NCBI GenBank assembly: GCA_000702025.1
Contig: JNKJ01000018.1
Span: 1-64,000 of the forward strand
Source of the DNA: Blautia schinkii DSM 10518
GTDB taxonomy: Bacteria; Bacillota; Clostridia; Lachnospirales; Lachnospiraceae
Direction of reading: 5' to 3'
DNA: 64,000 nt
Numbering within the stretch: the first letter of the stretch is position 1; each line of letters opens with the position of its first letter. Position numbers and translations under genes: made by a program. Under the pieces are notes generated by a model, which worked only from the letters and a program-made list of their open reading frames with translations, was not told the origin of the DNA and did no database searches. This document shows, in pieces, positions 26,758 to 36,639 of the stretch.

Positions 26758-26874
26758 TGTAATAGACTCGGTAATTATGAATTGATTTATGAATACACTG
26801 TTTTGTGGTTCTTAACAGTTCGTTATCTGATGAATGTCCTATACTAATCATTATGAATACTTAGGAGGAAGATT

Positions 26875-28047
26875 ATGCCGAATATAGAATTACTGGAGAA
26901 ATCTATGCCTGTTGCACCCATCCGCATCGCTGCCCTTGCAGGATGTCAGGAGCTGGCGCAGGAAGTAGACAAAAAACTGGTAAAATTCCGTAAGGAGCTG
27001 GTCGCCAATAAGCAGCTTAACATCATCCCGCAGGGTTACAGTGAGAAATCCTTCCTGGTGGAATGTGAATGCCCACGCTTCGGTACCGGAGAAGGCAAAG
27101 GATATATTAAAGAATCTGTGCGTGGTACAGACCTCTATATCATGGTGGACGTGACAAACTACAGCCTCACCTACACGGTGTGTGGTCATGAGAATCATAT
27201 GTCACCCGATAACCATTATCAGGATTTGAAGAGAATCATCTCCGCAGCCACAGGCAAGGCGCACCGCATCAACGTCATCATGCCTTTCCTTTATGAAGGA
27301 CGCCAGCACCGCCGTTCTAAAAGAGAATCTCTTGACTGTGCACTGGCTCTCAGAGAATTGAGTGATATGGGCGTTGCGAATATCATTACCTTCGACGCTC
27401 ATGACCCCCGGGTACAGAATTCCATTCCGCTCAACGGATTTGACAATTTCTTCCCCACCTATCAGTTCCTGAAAGCACTGGTGAAAAACGTACGTGATTT
27501 TAAGCTGGACAATGACCATCTCATGGTGATCAGCCCGGATGAGGGCGCTATGTCCAGAGCCGTATACTTTTCGAATATTCTCGGTGTGGATATGGGTATG
27601 TTCTATAAACGACGTGATTACTCCACCATCGTGAACGGCAAGAACCCCATCGTGGCTCATGAGTTCCTTGGTGATTCCGTGGAGGGCAAGGATGTTGTCA
27701 TCATCGACGACATGATCTCCTCCGGCGAAAGTATGCTGGACGTGGCTAAGCAGATTAAGGAGCGTCACGCAAACCGTGTATTCATCTGCACCACCTATGG
27801 ACTGTTTACAGACGGACTGGATAAATTTGACGAGTATTATGAAAAGGGCTGGCTGGACAATGTGATCACTACCAACTTAAACTACCGCCTCCCCGAGCTG
27901 CTGACCAAGCCATACTACATTGAGGCGAACATGAGCAAATACCTGGCCAGCATCATTGATATTATCAACCACGATGTATCTGTAGAAAAGGTACGCTCCA
28001 GCAACGAAAAGATCATGGAGCTGATCAAAAAGATCCGCGAAGAATAA
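26875..28047 (+). CDS. prs: Ribose-phosphate pyrophosphokinase, long form
   Basis: A 390-residue PRPP synthetase, about 70 residues longer than the common form. It makes 5-phosphoribosyl diphosphate from ribose-5-phosphate and ATP, feeding purine, pyrimidine, His and Trp synthesis. Motifs include MPFLYEGRQHRRSKRESLD (ATP loop region), TFDAHDPRVQN, and the PRPP-binding VVIIDDMISSGES. The extra length lies mainly in the N-terminal third. AGGAGGAAG precedes the ATG. It is monocistronic between its own promoter and a terminator. Confidence 0.92.
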   Translation: MPNIELLEKSMPVAPIRIAALAGCQELAQEVDKKLVKFRKELVANKQLNIIPQGYSEKSFLVECECPRFGTGEGKGYIKESVRGTDLYIMVDVTNYSLTYTVCGHENHMSPDNHYQDLKRIISAATGKAHRINVIMPFLYEGRQHRRSKRESLDCALALRELSDMGVANIITFDAHDPRVQNSIPLNGFDNFFPTYQFLKALVKNVRDFKLDNDHLMVISPDEGAMSRAVYFSNILGVDMGMFYKRRDYSTIVNGKNPIVAHEFLGDSVEGKDVVIIDDMISSGESMLDVAKQIKERHANRVFICTTYGLFTDGLDKFDEYYEKGWLDNVITTNLNYRLPELLTKPYYIEANMSKYLASIIDIINHDVSVEKVRSSNEKIMELIKKIREE

Positions 28048-28073
28048 CATTATATTATTATCACAATCCTAAC

Positions 28074-28105
28074 AAAAAGAGAATCCGTCTTCGGATTCTC
28101 TTTTT
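28074..28105. terminator. Bidirectional terminator, prs and pgeF
   Basis: AAAGAGAATCCG pairs with CGGATTCTCTTT around a 4-nt loop, with T-runs on both strands. It serves prs on the plus strand and the operon ending in pgeF on the minus strand. Confidence 0.88.
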
Positions 28106-28129
28106 ATAATTCTTTTTGTAATTCTCTTT

Positions 28130-28981
28130 TCAATCCGTGAGTCCCAAAAAGGCTCCGAGGTTTCCTCTGCGTCCTTTGGAGGCTCTGTGAGAAAAAAGGA
28201 ACTCAGGATTACAGCAGGTACAGAGGTTAGGCAGGGAAATGTGGTTTTCGGGAATCCCCGCCTCCATGAGAATGATTCGGTTAGCCTCCCACAGATTAAG
28301 CTGGAAGTGCCCGTTATCCTTGGCATAGTAAAGCCACTCCCAGTATTTCCTTGCAAAAACGCTTTGGAACTGTTTGATCACATCTCCGCTTACTTCATAA
28401 CAATCTTGACATATGGAAGGTCCTATTGCAGCATAGATATCCGCGGGTGACGAGCCGAATTCTGCTTTCATTTTCTCCACAGTCACAGCGCCTATCTTTC
28501 CTGCAGTGCCTCTCCAACCGGAATGAGACAGACCGACTGCGCGGCGTACCGGGTCCACAAAATAGAGGGGTACACAGTCCGCGTAAAAGGTTGCCAGCAC
28601 AAGTCCCGGCACGTTCGTCACCATGCCGTCCACGTCCGTATAAGGCCTGGGCTTCGTAATTCCGTTTCCTCTGTCCTCCGCGGTGATAAGACGCACATTG
28701 GTGGTATGGGTCTGGTCTGAGGTCACGATATCCTCAGGCGCAAAGCCCACGGCAGCCCCCAGGAGTCGGTAATTTTCACGCACGGCGCTCTCATCATCGC
28801 CCCTTGTAAAGCTTAAATTCATGGAGGAATAGATTCCTTCACTCACCCCTCCCAAGCGCGTGCTGAAGCCATGCACCACACCGGGAATCGCTTCCAATTG
28901 AGGGTACGTAAGATAAGTTACACCATTCTTTTCATTTACTTTCATTTTCGGCATTTGCTCATCGTGCCAGATAATATTCAT
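28130..28981 (-). CDS. pgeF: Peptidoglycan editing factor / purine nucleoside phosphorylase
   Basis: A 283-residue protein of the PgeF (YlmD, laccase-domain) family. Metal-ligand and active-site motifs include ATFYADCVPLYF, GLSHSGWRGTAGKIG and GPSICQDCYEV. Family members act on purine nucleosides and correct misincorporated muropeptide residues. The ATG at 28981 follows GGGGA with 7-nt spacing. The gene begins just 13 nt after a 31-nt leader motif repeated at 48220-48250. It is the last gene before the shared terminator. Confidence 0.9.
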   Translation of the reverse strand: MNIIWHDEQMPKMKVNEKNGVTYLTYPQLEAIPGVVHGFSTRLGGVSEGIYSSMNLSFTRGDDESAVRENYRLLGAAVGFAPEDIVTSDQTHTTNVRLITAEDRGNGITKPRPYTDVDGMVTNVPGLVLATFYADCVPLYFVDPVRRAVGLSHSGWRGTAGKIGAVTVEKMKAEFGSSPADIYAAIGPSICQDCYEVSGDVIKQFQSVFARKYWEWLYYAKDNGHFQLNLWEANRIILMEAGIPENHISLPNLCTCCNPEFLFSHRASKGRRGNLGAFLGLTD

Positions 28982-28994
28982 TGTAAATCCCCAT

Positions 28995-29025
28995 TTTTCA
29001 ATCCACGCTCGGTAATTTCACAGAG
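28995..29025 (-). repeat. 31-nt leader motif, copy 1, CRISPR-repeat-like
   Basis: On the minus strand the unit reads ACTCTGTGAAATTACC and then GAGCGTGGATTGAAA. It matches 48220-48250 at 27 of 31 positions. With the preceding GTCGT it begins and ends like a type I-C CRISPR direct repeat, whose 3' handle is GCGTGGATTGAAA, but no second repeat or spacer follows. It lies just ahead of the pgeF ribosome binding site. Confidence 0.55.
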
Positions 29026-29067
29026 TACGACTTTTAAAACACGTTTTATGTATAGTCATCAAAAGCC

Positions 29068-29427
29068 TTACGAGCAGTAATCAAAGGCATTTTTCACCCA
29101 CTGGACTTCTGAGTCGTGGAAACCGACCACATCGAAACGGCAGGCTATATCCATCGTATTGTAATGTGACAGCAGATAAAATTTCGCTACCCTGCTGATG
29201 ATTCGCTGCTTCGTATGACCCACAGCCGCCAGCGGGCCGCCTGCATCCTCACTGCTTCTGTATTTCACCTCCACAAACACGAGATAATCACCATCCCTGG
29301 CAATCAAATCCACCTCTCCGCTGCGGCAGCGGTAATTATACTCCACAATGGTCAAGCCCTGCTCTGTCAGATACTCCCCGGCAAGCTGCTCGTAAAAGCC
29401 TCCGATTCTGCGCTTATTTTCGTTCAA
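29068..29427 (-). CDS. yraN: YraN-family nuclease-fold protein
   Basis: A 119-residue protein with the restriction-endonuclease-like fold of the UPF0102/YraN family. The signature GEVDLIARDGDYLVFVEVKYRSS contains the D...ExK pattern. It often follows rnhB, as here, 62 bp downstream. The start is a TTG with a weak GCGGA upstream, so the N-terminus is less certain. A role in DNA processing is suspected for the family but not proven. Confidence 0.86.
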   Translation of the reverse strand: MNENKRRIGGFYEQLAGEYLTEQGLTIVEYNYRCRSGEVDLIARDGDYLVFVEVKYRSSEDAGGPLAAVGHTKQRIISRVAKFYLLSHYNTMDIACRFDVVGFHDSEVQWVKNAFDYCS

Positions 29428-29489
29428 CTTATTCCGCTCATTTCTTATATTGTGTAGGTATCATATGTAAAAAGTACACTTTGCAGCCA

Positions 29490-30245
29490 CTATACAAAGT
29501 TCTTAATAAAGCTCGCTCTGTGGATAGGGCTTGGTCCGTATTTCCGGATGGCCTCTATGTGGGCCGCGGCGCCGTAACCTTTGTTTGCCGCAAAGCCATA
29601 CTCCGGCATGACCTTATCATATTCCACCATCATCCTGTCCCTGGTGACTTTCGCCACAATGCTGGCTGCGGCAATGGACACGCTTTTGGCATCGCCCTTG
29701 ATGATGGGGACCTGGGGAATGGTGATTCCCGGGATAGTCACCGCATCGTTCAGAAGCACCTGCGGCGTCACCTTAAGCCCTGCCACAGCCTGACGCATAG
29801 CCTCATAAGTGGCCTGGAGGATGTTTATCTCGTCAATCCGCGCCGGGCTCGCCATACCGAGGCTCACGGCAACCGCCTCCTCCATGATCACGTCATAAAG
29901 CTCCTCGCGTTTTTTCGCGGAAAGCTGTTTGGAATCGTTGAGCCAGAGGATTTTGCAGTCCTTGGGTAGAATCACGGCTCCGGCCACCACCGGACCTGCG
30001 AGAGGGCCTCTGCCCACCTCGTCAATGCCGCAGATATAACCCAGATGCTCATACTTGGCCTCATAAACCTTCATGGCCTCTATGCGCGCTTTCTCCGCCT
30101 CCAGAGCTTCTTCCTTTTTACGGAACTGCTCCAGGAGCTTGCGTACACCGCTTCGTTCATCCCCTGCGTATTTTTCATACAAGGCAGAATAGCCGTCGGG
30201 CGCTGCCGCGGCGAATTCTGCCTTGATTTCTGCAATTGTTATCAT
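29490..30245 (-). CDS. rnhB: Ribonuclease HII
   Basis: A 251-residue enzyme that cuts RNA in RNA-DNA hybrids and single ribonucleotides in DNA. The active-site motif GIDEVGRGPLAGPVVAGAV lies near residue 73, with later acidic residues in LNDSKQLSAKKRE. An N-terminal extension of about 70 residues with a coiled segment is usual for Firmicutes RnhB. The ATG at 30245 follows GGGGAGG; an upstream GTG in frame is less likely. It overlaps rbgA by a few codons at most. Confidence 0.94.
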   Translation of the reverse strand: MITIAEIKAEFAAAAPDGYSALYEKYAGDERSGVRKLLEQFRKKEEALEAEKARIEAMKVYEAKYEHLGYICGIDEVGRGPLAGPVVAGAVILPKDCKILWLNDSKQLSAKKREELYDVIMEEAVAVSLGMASPARIDEINILQATYEAMRQAVAGLKVTPQVLLNDAVTIPGITIPQVPIIKGDAKSVSIAAASIVAKVTRDRMMVEYDKVMPEYGFAANKGYGAAAHIEAIRKYGPSPIHRASFIKNFV

Positions 30246-30250
30246 TTGTT

Positions 30251-31099
30251 TTATGCCTCCCCGCACCACTCCAAGGTAATGCGCCCAAGCTTACCGGAAC
30301 GGAATTCTTCAAAAAGGATAGAAGAAGCTTTCGCGTAATCCAGCTCCTCACCCTTTTTCAGACAGCCTCTGGCTTTCGCGATTGCTGCCAGAACCTCGAC
30401 AGCCGTCCCCTCCTCGCTGATTTGGCAGCGGGCCGCAAGCACACCGGGATACTTTACTCTCAGATAGTCGATCAACCCCAGGGCAAGCTCCTCCATATTG
30501 AGGATATCGTCCTTGATGGAGCCTACATAAGCCAGACGGATACCCACGTTCTGGTCCTCGAACTTGGGCCAGAGGATTCCCGGGGTATCGAGAAGCTCTA
30601 CGCCTTTATTGAGACGTATCCACTGTTTTCCCTTGGTCACACCCGGCTTATTGCCTGTTTTCGCACACGCCTTGCCCGCAAAGGTATTGATAAAGGTTGA
30701 TTTCCCCACATTGGGAATGCCCACCACCATGGCGCGGATCGGGCGGTTCTTGATACCTCTCCTCCTGTCGCGCTCTGTTTTCTCCTTACAGGCTTCCTGG
30801 ATCACGCTCTGGATGGCCTTCATTCCGGCGCCGTTGCGGGAGTCCACCTTTACGACAAAGAATCCCTTTTCCTGGAAATATGCTTTCCAAGCCTCATTCT
30901 GACGCTCGTCGGCTAAATCTGCCTTATTCAGCAGAATCAGTCTTGCCTTGTTCTTTCCCAGCTCGTCTATGTCAGGATTTCTGCTGGAAAGAGGCACGCG
31001 GGCATCCACCAGCTCAATGATCAAATCAATCAGCTTAATGTCTTCCTGCATCTGTCTCTTTGCTTTGGTCATATGACCCGGGTACCACTGTACATTCAT
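30251..31099 (-). CDS. rbgA: Ribosome biogenesis GTPase RbgA (YlqF)
   Basis: A 282-residue circularly permuted GTPase needed for late 50S assembly. It starts MNVQWYPGHMTKAKRQM, the standard N-terminus. The G4 motif LNKADLAD comes before the P-loop GIPNVGKSTFINTFAG, as expected for the permuted order, and DTPGILWPKFED is G3. The ATG at 31099 is chosen by family alignment; the ribosome binding site AAAGG is distant. It sits 8 bp after lepB. Confidence 0.94.
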   Translation of the reverse strand: MNVQWYPGHMTKAKRQMQEDIKLIDLIIELVDARVPLSSRNPDIDELGKNKARLILLNKADLADERQNEAWKAYFQEKGFFVVKVDSRNGAGMKAIQSVIQEACKEKTERDRRRGIKNRPIRAMVVGIPNVGKSTFINTFAGKACAKTGNKPGVTKGKQWIRLNKGVELLDTPGILWPKFEDQNVGIRLAYVGSIKDDILNMEELALGLIDYLRVKYPGVLAARCQISEEGTAVEVLAAIAKARGCLKKGEELDYAKASSILFEEFRSGKLGRITLEWCGEA

Positions 31100-31107
31100 A
31101 CTATATT

Positions 31108-31701
31108 TTAACCTTTCAAAAATCCGATTTTCTTTACCGGGGAAATCGTAAACCACAATTTTCCCACGATATACTTCTTCTTCACCTTGCCGATATCGCC
31201 GTAGCGGCTGTCCTCGCTGTTGTTGCGGTTGTCACCCAGGACAAAGTATTCCCCGTTCTCCAGAGTCACTGGCTTGGCAGCCATCCCGGCATTGCTGATT
31301 GTGGGGAAATCCTTGCCTTCTTTATAGGTCTCGCCGTTGATCAGCACACGGCCGTCCACGATCTGCACCGTATCTCCGGGCAGGCCGATCACACGGCGGA
31401 TATGCAGCGCCGCATCGTCACTTGCGTTGGTCTTAAACACGATGATATCCCCTCTCTCAGGAGAAGATACCGTATAAACCACGCGGTTCATAAAAAACTT
31501 GTCGCCCACGGACAAGGTTGGCTCCATGGAGCTCTCCTGCATAGTCACGGACTGGAACATTACGATTGCCACAACCGCTGCGAAAACCAGGGTGACCACA
31601 ATCTCGAAAATCCAGGTGATCACCTTTCTTACCTTCTGGTCCTCCAGCTTCTCTTTGGCTTCTATCAGCTTTTTATTTTTCTTCCAATTTTTCGCTTTCA
31701 T
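31108..31701 (-). CDS. lepB: Type I signal peptidase
   Basis: A 197-residue membrane protease that removes signal peptides. One N-terminal membrane segment (about residues 25-47, VITWIFEIVVTLVFAAVVAI) is followed by the serine motif VTMQESSMEPTL and the lysine motif RGDIIVFK, then GDNRNNSEDSRYGDIG. The ATG at 31701 has GGAG 9 nt upstream; longer in-frame starts have none. It lies between rplS and rbgA. Confidence 0.94.
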   Translation of the reverse strand: MKAKNWKKNKKLIEAKEKLEDQKVRKVITWIFEIVVTLVFAAVVAIVMFQSVTMQESSMEPTLSVGDKFFMNRVVYTVSSPERGDIIVFKTNASDDAALHIRRVIGLPGDTVQIVDGRVLINGETYKEGKDFPTISNAGMAAKPVTLENGEYFVLGDNRNNSEDSRYGDIGKVKKKYIVGKLWFTISPVKKIGFLKG

Positions 31702-31773
31702 CTGTACAATCTCCATGATGGAAAAAGAGGGACAATACCTAAGTAATTGTCCCTGCCTCATAATACTATGAAA

Positions 31774-32121
31774 TTATTTCACGCGCTCTTTTACCTTTGC
31801 AGATTTACCTACGCGGTCTCTTAAGTAGTTCAGTTTTGCACGACGTACTTTACCACGGCGGATAACTTCTACTTTAACTACGTGTGGGGAATGCAGCGGC
31901 CATGTTTTCTCAACACCGATACCACCGGAATTCTTTCTTACTGTAAAGGTTGCTCTTGTGCTTCCGCCCTGTTTCTTAAGTACGGTTCCCTCGAATACCT
32001 GGATTCTCTCACGGGTTCCCTCTTTGATCATAGCGTGCACTCTTACGGTGTCGCCTACGCAGAACTGCGGCACTTCCGCTTTTAACTGAGCGGCTTCAAT
32101 GTTTCTGATAATTTCGTTCAT
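31774..32121 (-). CDS. rplS: 50S ribosomal protein L19
   Basis: A 115-residue ribosomal protein of standard length, starting [18 protein letters not shown]. The conserved [22 protein letters not shown] and [21 protein letters not shown] segments are clear. AGGAGAG precedes the ATG at 32121. It opens the rplS-lepB-rbgA-rnhB-yraN-pgeF group, transcribed from a promoter inside the end of trpA. Confidence 0.97.
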   Translation of the reverse strand: MNEIIRNIEAAQLKAEVPQFCVGDTVRVHAMIKEGTRERIQVFEGTVLKKQGGSTRATFTVRKNSGGIGVEKTWPLHSPHVVKVEVIRRGKVRRAKLNYLRDRVGKSAKVKERVK

Positions 32122-32200
32122 GTTATTCTCTCCTATTCTTCTGGATGTTCTTAATACATATATCTGTAACAGAGGACCATCTTTTTTCACAACACAAACG

Positions 32201-32229
32201 ATTATACAATAGAAGCCTGTTCATTGCAA
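32201..32229 (-). promoter_or_regulatory. rplS promoter inside the 3' end of trpA
   Basis: On the minus strand TTGCAA, a 17-bp spacer and TATAAT overlap the last codons and stop of trpA. Transcription would start near 32194, leaving about 73 nt before rplS. This lets the ribosomal group be expressed when the trp operon is shut off. Confidence 0.75.
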
Positions 32230-33002
32230 GCGGTTTTTACAGCATCTTTCATTTTTTTCACATATTCCTGTACTGCGGGCACGCTGTCACGGCCTTTTTC
32301 CGCCACGAGACGCACAATTGCCGAACCGACGATGGCTCCGTCGGACAAGGCTGCCATTTCTCTTGCCTGCTCCGGTGTGGAAATACCGAATCCCACCGCG
32401 CAGGGAAGATCCGTTACCTCCCTCACCATAGCCGTCATTCCGGCAATATCTGTACTTATCTCGCTTCGCACTCCGGTCACTCCCAGAGAGGAAACAATAT
32501 ACAGAAAGCCCTTGGCCTCCCGGGCAATGGTGAGTATCCGCTCTCGGGATGTAGGCGCAATGAGAGAAATCAAATCCACACCGTATTCCTCACATACACC
32601 GGAGAGCTCATCCTTTTCCTCATAGGGCAGGTCCGGTATGATCAGACCGTCGATGCCGCACTCCACACAGCGTTCCATAAATTTCACCTTGCCGTAAGTA
32701 AACACCGGATTCACATAGGTCAGGAACACCATGGGAACCTTCACGGTTTTCCTCGCTTCCTTCACCATATCAAGCAGCTTGTCTGTGGTACATCCGGCGC
32801 TTAAAGCACGCTCATTTGCCTCCTGGATGACCACGCCCTCTGCCACGGGGTCAGAAAAGGGCAGGCCGATTTCGATAAGGTCAGCCCCGGCCTCCTCCAT
32901 GGCGATGATCAGCTCTTTTGTGGTGTCCAGATCCGGGTCGCCCCCGGTGATAAAGGGAATGAATGCCTTCCCATGCGCAAACGCTTCTTTGATTCTACTC
33001 AT
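32202..33002 (-). CDS. trpA: Tryptophan synthase alpha chain
   Basis: A 266-residue TIM-barrel enzyme that cleaves indole-3-glycerol phosphate to indole. The motifs [13 protein letters not shown] and [17 protein letters not shown], with the catalytic Glu and Asp, and [13 protein letters not shown] are present. It is the last gene of the trp operon and overlaps trpB by 8 bp. Its 3' end contains the promoter of the next operon. Confidence 0.96.
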   Translation of the reverse strand: MSRIKEAFAHGKAFIPFITGGDPDLDTTKELIIAMEEAGADLIEIGLPFSDPVAEGVVIQEANERALSAGCTTDKLLDMVKEARKTVKVPMVFLTYVNPVFTYGKVKFMERCVECGIDGLIIPDLPYEEKDELSGVCEEYGVDLISLIAPTSRERILTIAREAKGFLYIVSSLGVTGVRSEISTDIAGMTAMVREVTDLPCAVGFGISTPEQAREMAALSDGAIVGSAIVRLVAEKGRDSVPAVQEYVKKMKDAVKTACNEQASIV

Positions 33003-34197
33003 AAAGATTTACCCCCTTATATCTGGCAATGGCTGCCACATCCTTGTCTCCTCTCCCGGAAATATTTATCACCATGATTTTATCTTTTCCCATTTGGGGA
33101 GCCAGCTTACGCGCATAGGCCACTGCATGAGCACTCTCCACAGCCGGGATGATGCCTTCCATACGGGAAAGATATTCGAACGCGTCCACTGCCTCATCAT
33201 CTGTCACCGGGACATACTGTGCCCGGCCTGTTTCCGCCAGATCGGCGTGCTCGGGTCCGATTCCCGGATAGTCCAGACCTGCGGAGATGGAATAAACGGG
33301 AGCTATCTGGCCATATTCATCCTGGCAGAATAGTGATTTCATGCCGTGGAACACTCCGGTACTGCCCTTGGCAATAGTCGCCGCGTGCTTGTCCGTATCC
33401 ACTCCGTGGCCTGCTGCCTCACAGCCGATCAACTGCACGCTCTCATCACCGATAAATTCATAGAACGCTCCCATGGCATTGCTGCCTCCGCCCACACAGG
33501 CAAGTACAGCATCGGGCAGACGTCCTTCCCTTTCCATAAGCTGCTCCTTAATCTCCCGGCTGATCACTTTCTGGAAATCACGGACAATAGTGGGGAAGGG
33601 ATGTGGTCCCATGACGGAGCCCAGTACGTAGAGGGTGTCATCCATTCTTCTTGTCCATTCCCGCATCGTCTCATTCACTGCGTCCTTTAGGGTCATGGTG
33701 CCGCTGGTGACCGGATGCACCTTAGCTCCCAGAAGCTCCATACGGAAGACATTGAGGGCCTGACGGTCTGTGTCTTCCTTGCCCATGTAGACCTCGCATT
33801 CCATACCCATAAGGGCTGCTGCCGTGGCTGTGGCCACCCCGTGCTGTCCGGCTCCTGTCTCGGCGATGACGCGTGTTTTGCCCATTTTCTTGGCAAGGAG
33901 CACCTGGCCGAGGACGTTGTTGATTTTATGTGAGCCGGTGTGGTTTAAATCCTCGCGTTTGAGATAGATTTTCGCGCCTCCCAGGTCCTTGGTCATCTTT
34001 TCCGCGTAGTATAAAAGGGAGGGACGACCCGCGTAGTTTTTCAGAAGGTCGTCAAGCTCTGCGTTGAATTGGGGATCGTTTTTATAGTGCTCATATGCCT
34101 CTTCCAGTTCCTGTACGGCTCTCATAAGTGTCTCCGGGATGTATTGCCCGCCGAATTCGCCGAAACGGCCTTTTTTCTCTTTGTTTTTTACTTCCAT
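32995..34197 (-). CDS. trpB: Tryptophan synthase beta chain
   Basis: A 400-residue PLP enzyme that joins indole to serine. The PLP lysine lies in [13 protein letters not shown] near residue 92, and [15 protein letters not shown] binds the cofactor phosphate. It overlaps trpA at its 3' end and trpF by 10 bp at its start, as expected of coupled translation of the alpha-beta complex. Confidence 0.97.
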   Translation of the reverse strand: MEVKNKEKKGRFGEFGGQYIPETLMRAVQELEEAYEHYKNDPQFNAELDDLLKNYAGRPSLLYYAEKMTKDLGGAKIYLKREDLNHTGSHKINNVLGQVLLAKKMGKTRVIAETGAGQHGVATATAAALMGMECEVYMGKEDTDRQALNVFRMELLGAKVHPVTSGTMTLKDAVNETMREWTRRMDDTLYVLGSVMGPHPFPTIVRDFQKVISREIKEQLMEREGRLPDAVLACVGGGSNAMGAFYEFIGDESVQLIGCEAAGHGVDTDKHAATIAKGSTGVFHGMKSLFCQDEYGQIAPVYSISAGLDYPGIGPEHADLAETGRAQYVPVTDDEAVDAFEYLSRMEGIIPAVESAHAVAYARKLAPQMGKDKIMVINISGRGDKDVAAIARYKGVNLYE

Positions 34198-34805
34198 TGT
34201 CTTACCTCTCTTAAAAAATCCGTGATTTTATTTTCGTCTTTATAACCTTCTGTCTCCACGCCGCTGCTTACATCCACACCGAATGGAGGATTGCTAAGCC
34301 CGGTAAGTCTTTCCCGCACATTTCCCGGAGAAAGCCCGCCTGCCAGGAAGTACGGCTTGGAAAGCGGCGGCAGGAGGTTCAGGTCAAACATCCTGCCTGT
34401 GCCGCCATAGTGGTCTGCCTCATACGTATCAAGCAGCAGGTAATCGCAGGGCAGCCTTTGCATTTCTTCCACATATTCCGGTGACTTCACCCGGACCGCC
34501 TTGATGACAGGCTTCTCGGTCCATTGCTTGAGCAAGAGAATATCTGTCTCGTCCTCGTCACCGTGGAGCTGTATCATATCAATTACACCCTTGTCGGCAA
34601 GATTGATTATGGTTTCCGGTTTTTCATTTACGAATACGCCCACTGTGCGGATGTCGGGATTCAATGCAGACCTGAGACGCTGCGCCTGCTCAGGGCTTAC
34701 CTTCCTCTTGCTTTCGGCAAATACAAAGCCTGCATAGTCCGGTTTATAGCGGTTTAGAATTTCCACATCCTCCATCCGGCGGATTCCGCATATTTTAATT
34801 CTCAT
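34188..34805 (-). CDS. trpF: Phosphoribosylanthranilate isomerase
   Basis: A 205-residue TIM-barrel isomerase acting on phosphoribosylanthranilate. It begins [16 protein letters not shown], with the catalytic Cys in KICGI. The segment IQLHGDEDE and the phosphate-binding [13 protein letters not shown] follow. It overlaps trpC and trpB at its two ends by about 10 bp each. Confidence 0.95.
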   Translation of the reverse strand: MRIKICGIRRMEDVEILNRYKPDYAGFVFAESKRKVSPEQAQRLRSALNPDIRTVGVFVNEKPETIINLADKGVIDMIQLHGDEDETDILLLKQWTEKPVIKAVRVKSPEYVEEMQRLPCDYLLLDTYEADHYGGTGRMFDLNLLPPLSKPYFLAGGLSPGNVRERLTGLSNPPFGVDVSSGVETEGYKDENKITDFLREVRQWK

Positions 34806-35595
34806 TCATACAACCTCCGCCAGCAGCCAAGGTTCGCAGCATAGCGCCTTTATCCTGTGCTCTCATCAGGGTTTCTCCCACCAGGATTCCGTTCACACCC
34901 TTATTGTAGAGCCGGGCTACATCCTCGCTTGTCTTGATACCGCTCTCTGCGATAAAGGGGATTTTCCTGGGTGCCAGCTCCCTCAGGCGGAGGCTGTTGC
35001 CCAGATTCACTGTGAAATCCTTGAGATTGCGGTTATTCACACCAACCAGTCTTGCACCTGCATGCACTGCCGTCATCAGCTCACTTTCATCATGCACCTC
35101 CACCAGAGCCGAGAGCCCCAGGATATCACAGAGATAAATGTATTCCTGTATAGCAGCCCCGTCCAGGAGTGCGGCGATCAAAAGCACAGCGTCGGCTCCG
35201 ATGGTTTTTGCCTCGTATATCTGATACGAATCGATGGTAAAGTCCTTGCGGAGAATCGGAAGGGAAACCGCACCGCGGATTTCCCTGAGATACTCGTTGC
35301 TTCCCTGGAAAAAGTGGGGCTCCGTGAGCACCGATATGGCCCCTGCACCTGCTCTTTCGTATTCCCTGGCAATCTCCACATATGGAAAGTCCGCGGCGAT
35401 AAGCCCTTTGGAGGGGGATGCCTTTTTCACCTCACAGATAAAGTGTAGGCCAGGCGCCTGGAATACCTTCTCAAAGGGAAAGCCTGTGCTAGAATTCATC
35501 TGAAGAGCCCTTGCTTTCATCTCCTCCGGGGAGACGGCCTTTTTGGCTTCCTCCACACGGATTCTGGTATCCGCGGCTATTTTATCAAGAATCAT
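34795..35595 (-). CDS. trpC: Indole-3-glycerol phosphate synthase
   Basis: A 266-residue TIM-barrel enzyme. The motifs FICEVKKASPSKGLI and ISVLTEPHFFQGS, LPILRKDFTID, and PFIAESGIKTSEDV are diagnostic. The ATG at 35595 follows GGGAGGAAG and gives MILDKIAADTR, a normal N-terminus; the longer frame upstream is only overlap with trpD. It overlaps trpD by 11 bp. Confidence 0.95.
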   Translation of the reverse strand: MILDKIAADTRIRVEEAKKAVSPEEMKARALQMNSSTGFPFEKVFQAPGLHFICEVKKASPSKGLIAADFPYVEIAREYERAGAGAISVLTEPHFFQGSNEYLREIRGAVSLPILRKDFTIDSYQIYEAKTIGADAVLLIAALLDGAAIQEYIYLCDILGLSALVEVHDESELMTAVHAGARLVGVNNRNLKDFTVNLGNSLRLRELAPRKIPFIAESGIKTSEDVARLYNKGVNGILVGETLMRAQDKGAMLRTLAAGGGCMNEN

Positions 35596-36622
35596 GGCTT
35601 CCTCCCTCTGCCTCCTTTGTAAGGCGGATAAATTCCTCAAGCTTTTTATAGGCCTTGCCGCTGTCGATAAGCTCTGCGGCCATGTGGATACCGTCCGCAA
35701 GGCTGATGCCGTCCTTACCGAGATAAAGACTCATGCCTGCATTCATGAGAATAATGTCACGCTTTGGCCCACGCTCCTTTCCCTGAAGGATATCTAAAGT
35801 AATTTGTGCATTTTCCTCCGGTGAGCCACCGATAAGCTCGGACAACGAACAGCTCTTAAGTCCGAACTGTTCCGGGGTGATGGTATAGGAAGTGATTTCA
35901 CCAAAACGTATTTCATATACATAGGTCTCCCCGGTGAGGGTAATCTCGTCCAGACCGTCAGAGCCGCACACCACCACGCCTCTGTTGACTCCTAAATTGG
36001 AGAGCACCCGGGCCAGGGCAGGCGCCAGTTCCTTGTCATATACGCCTAAGAGCTGCATGGTCGCCGCTGCCGGATTGGACAGCGGTCCCAGAATATTAAA
36101 TACGGTGCGTACTCCCAGCTCTTTCCGCACAGGGGCTGCATACCGCATGGAGGAATGATAAGCCGGGGCAAAAAGGAAGCAAACGTCGCATTTTTTGAGC
36201 ACGGCCTCATTCTGCTCTGCGCTTAAGTTTAACGCTACGCCCAGACGCTCCAGAACGTCAGCGGCGCCGCTTTTGCTTGAGACGCTGCGGTTGCCGTGCT
36301 TGGCTACCGGAACCCCGCCCGCGGCCACCACAAAAGCTGCGGTGGTGGAAATATTAAAGGTGCCCACCTCATCTCCGCCTGTTCCTACAATATCTATCAC
36401 CTCGCGCACTGGATGAATCTTAATCCCTTTCTCACGCATTACCTCCGCAAAGGCAGTTATCTCCTCTATCGTCTCTCCTTTGATACGCAAAGCTGTGAGA
36501 AATCCGCCCATCTGGGCCTGGGTGGCGGTACCGTCCATCATCTCTCCCATCACAGCCTTCGCTTCGTCAAAATTTAAATCCTCTCCGTTTGTTACATGGT
36601 AAATCGCATCCTTCATCATCAT
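35585..36622 (-). CDS. trpD: Anthranilate phosphoribosyltransferase
   Basis: A 345-residue enzyme that attaches PRPP to anthranilate. The PRPP-binding DIVGTGGDEVGTFNIST and the KHGNRSVSSKSGAADVLE loop are present. It starts after AAGGAGG. It is separate from trpG, unlike the fused form in some bacteria. The PRPP synthetase gene at 26875 supplies its second substrate. Confidence 0.96.
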   Translation of the reverse strand: MMMKDAIYHVTNGEDLNFDEAKAVMGEMMDGTATQAQMGGFLTALRIKGETIEEITAFAEVMREKGIKIHPVREVIDIVGTGGDEVGTFNISTTAAFVVAAGGVPVAKHGNRSVSSKSGAADVLERLGVALNLSAEQNEAVLKKCDVCFLFAPAYHSSMRYAAPVRKELGVRTVFNILGPLSNPAAATMQLLGVYDKELAPALARVLSNLGVNRGVVVCGSDGLDEITLTGETYVYEIRFGEITSYTITPEQFGLKSCSLSELIGGSPEENAQITLDILQGKERGPKRDIILMNAGMSLYLGKDGISLADGIHMAAELIDSGKAYKKLEEFIRLTKEAEGGSHDS

Positions 36623-36639
36623 TGATGTCCTCCTTATTC

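Noticed and set aside
28995..29030. A CRISPR array
   Set aside because: There is a single repeat-like unit with no regularly spaced second copy, no spacers and no cas gene. It is listed as a leader motif instead.
32122..32194. A ribosomal protein L19 autoregulatory leader
   Set aside because: The rplS leader is only about 73 nt and I could not find a convincing match to the known L19 leader fold, although short pairings exist.
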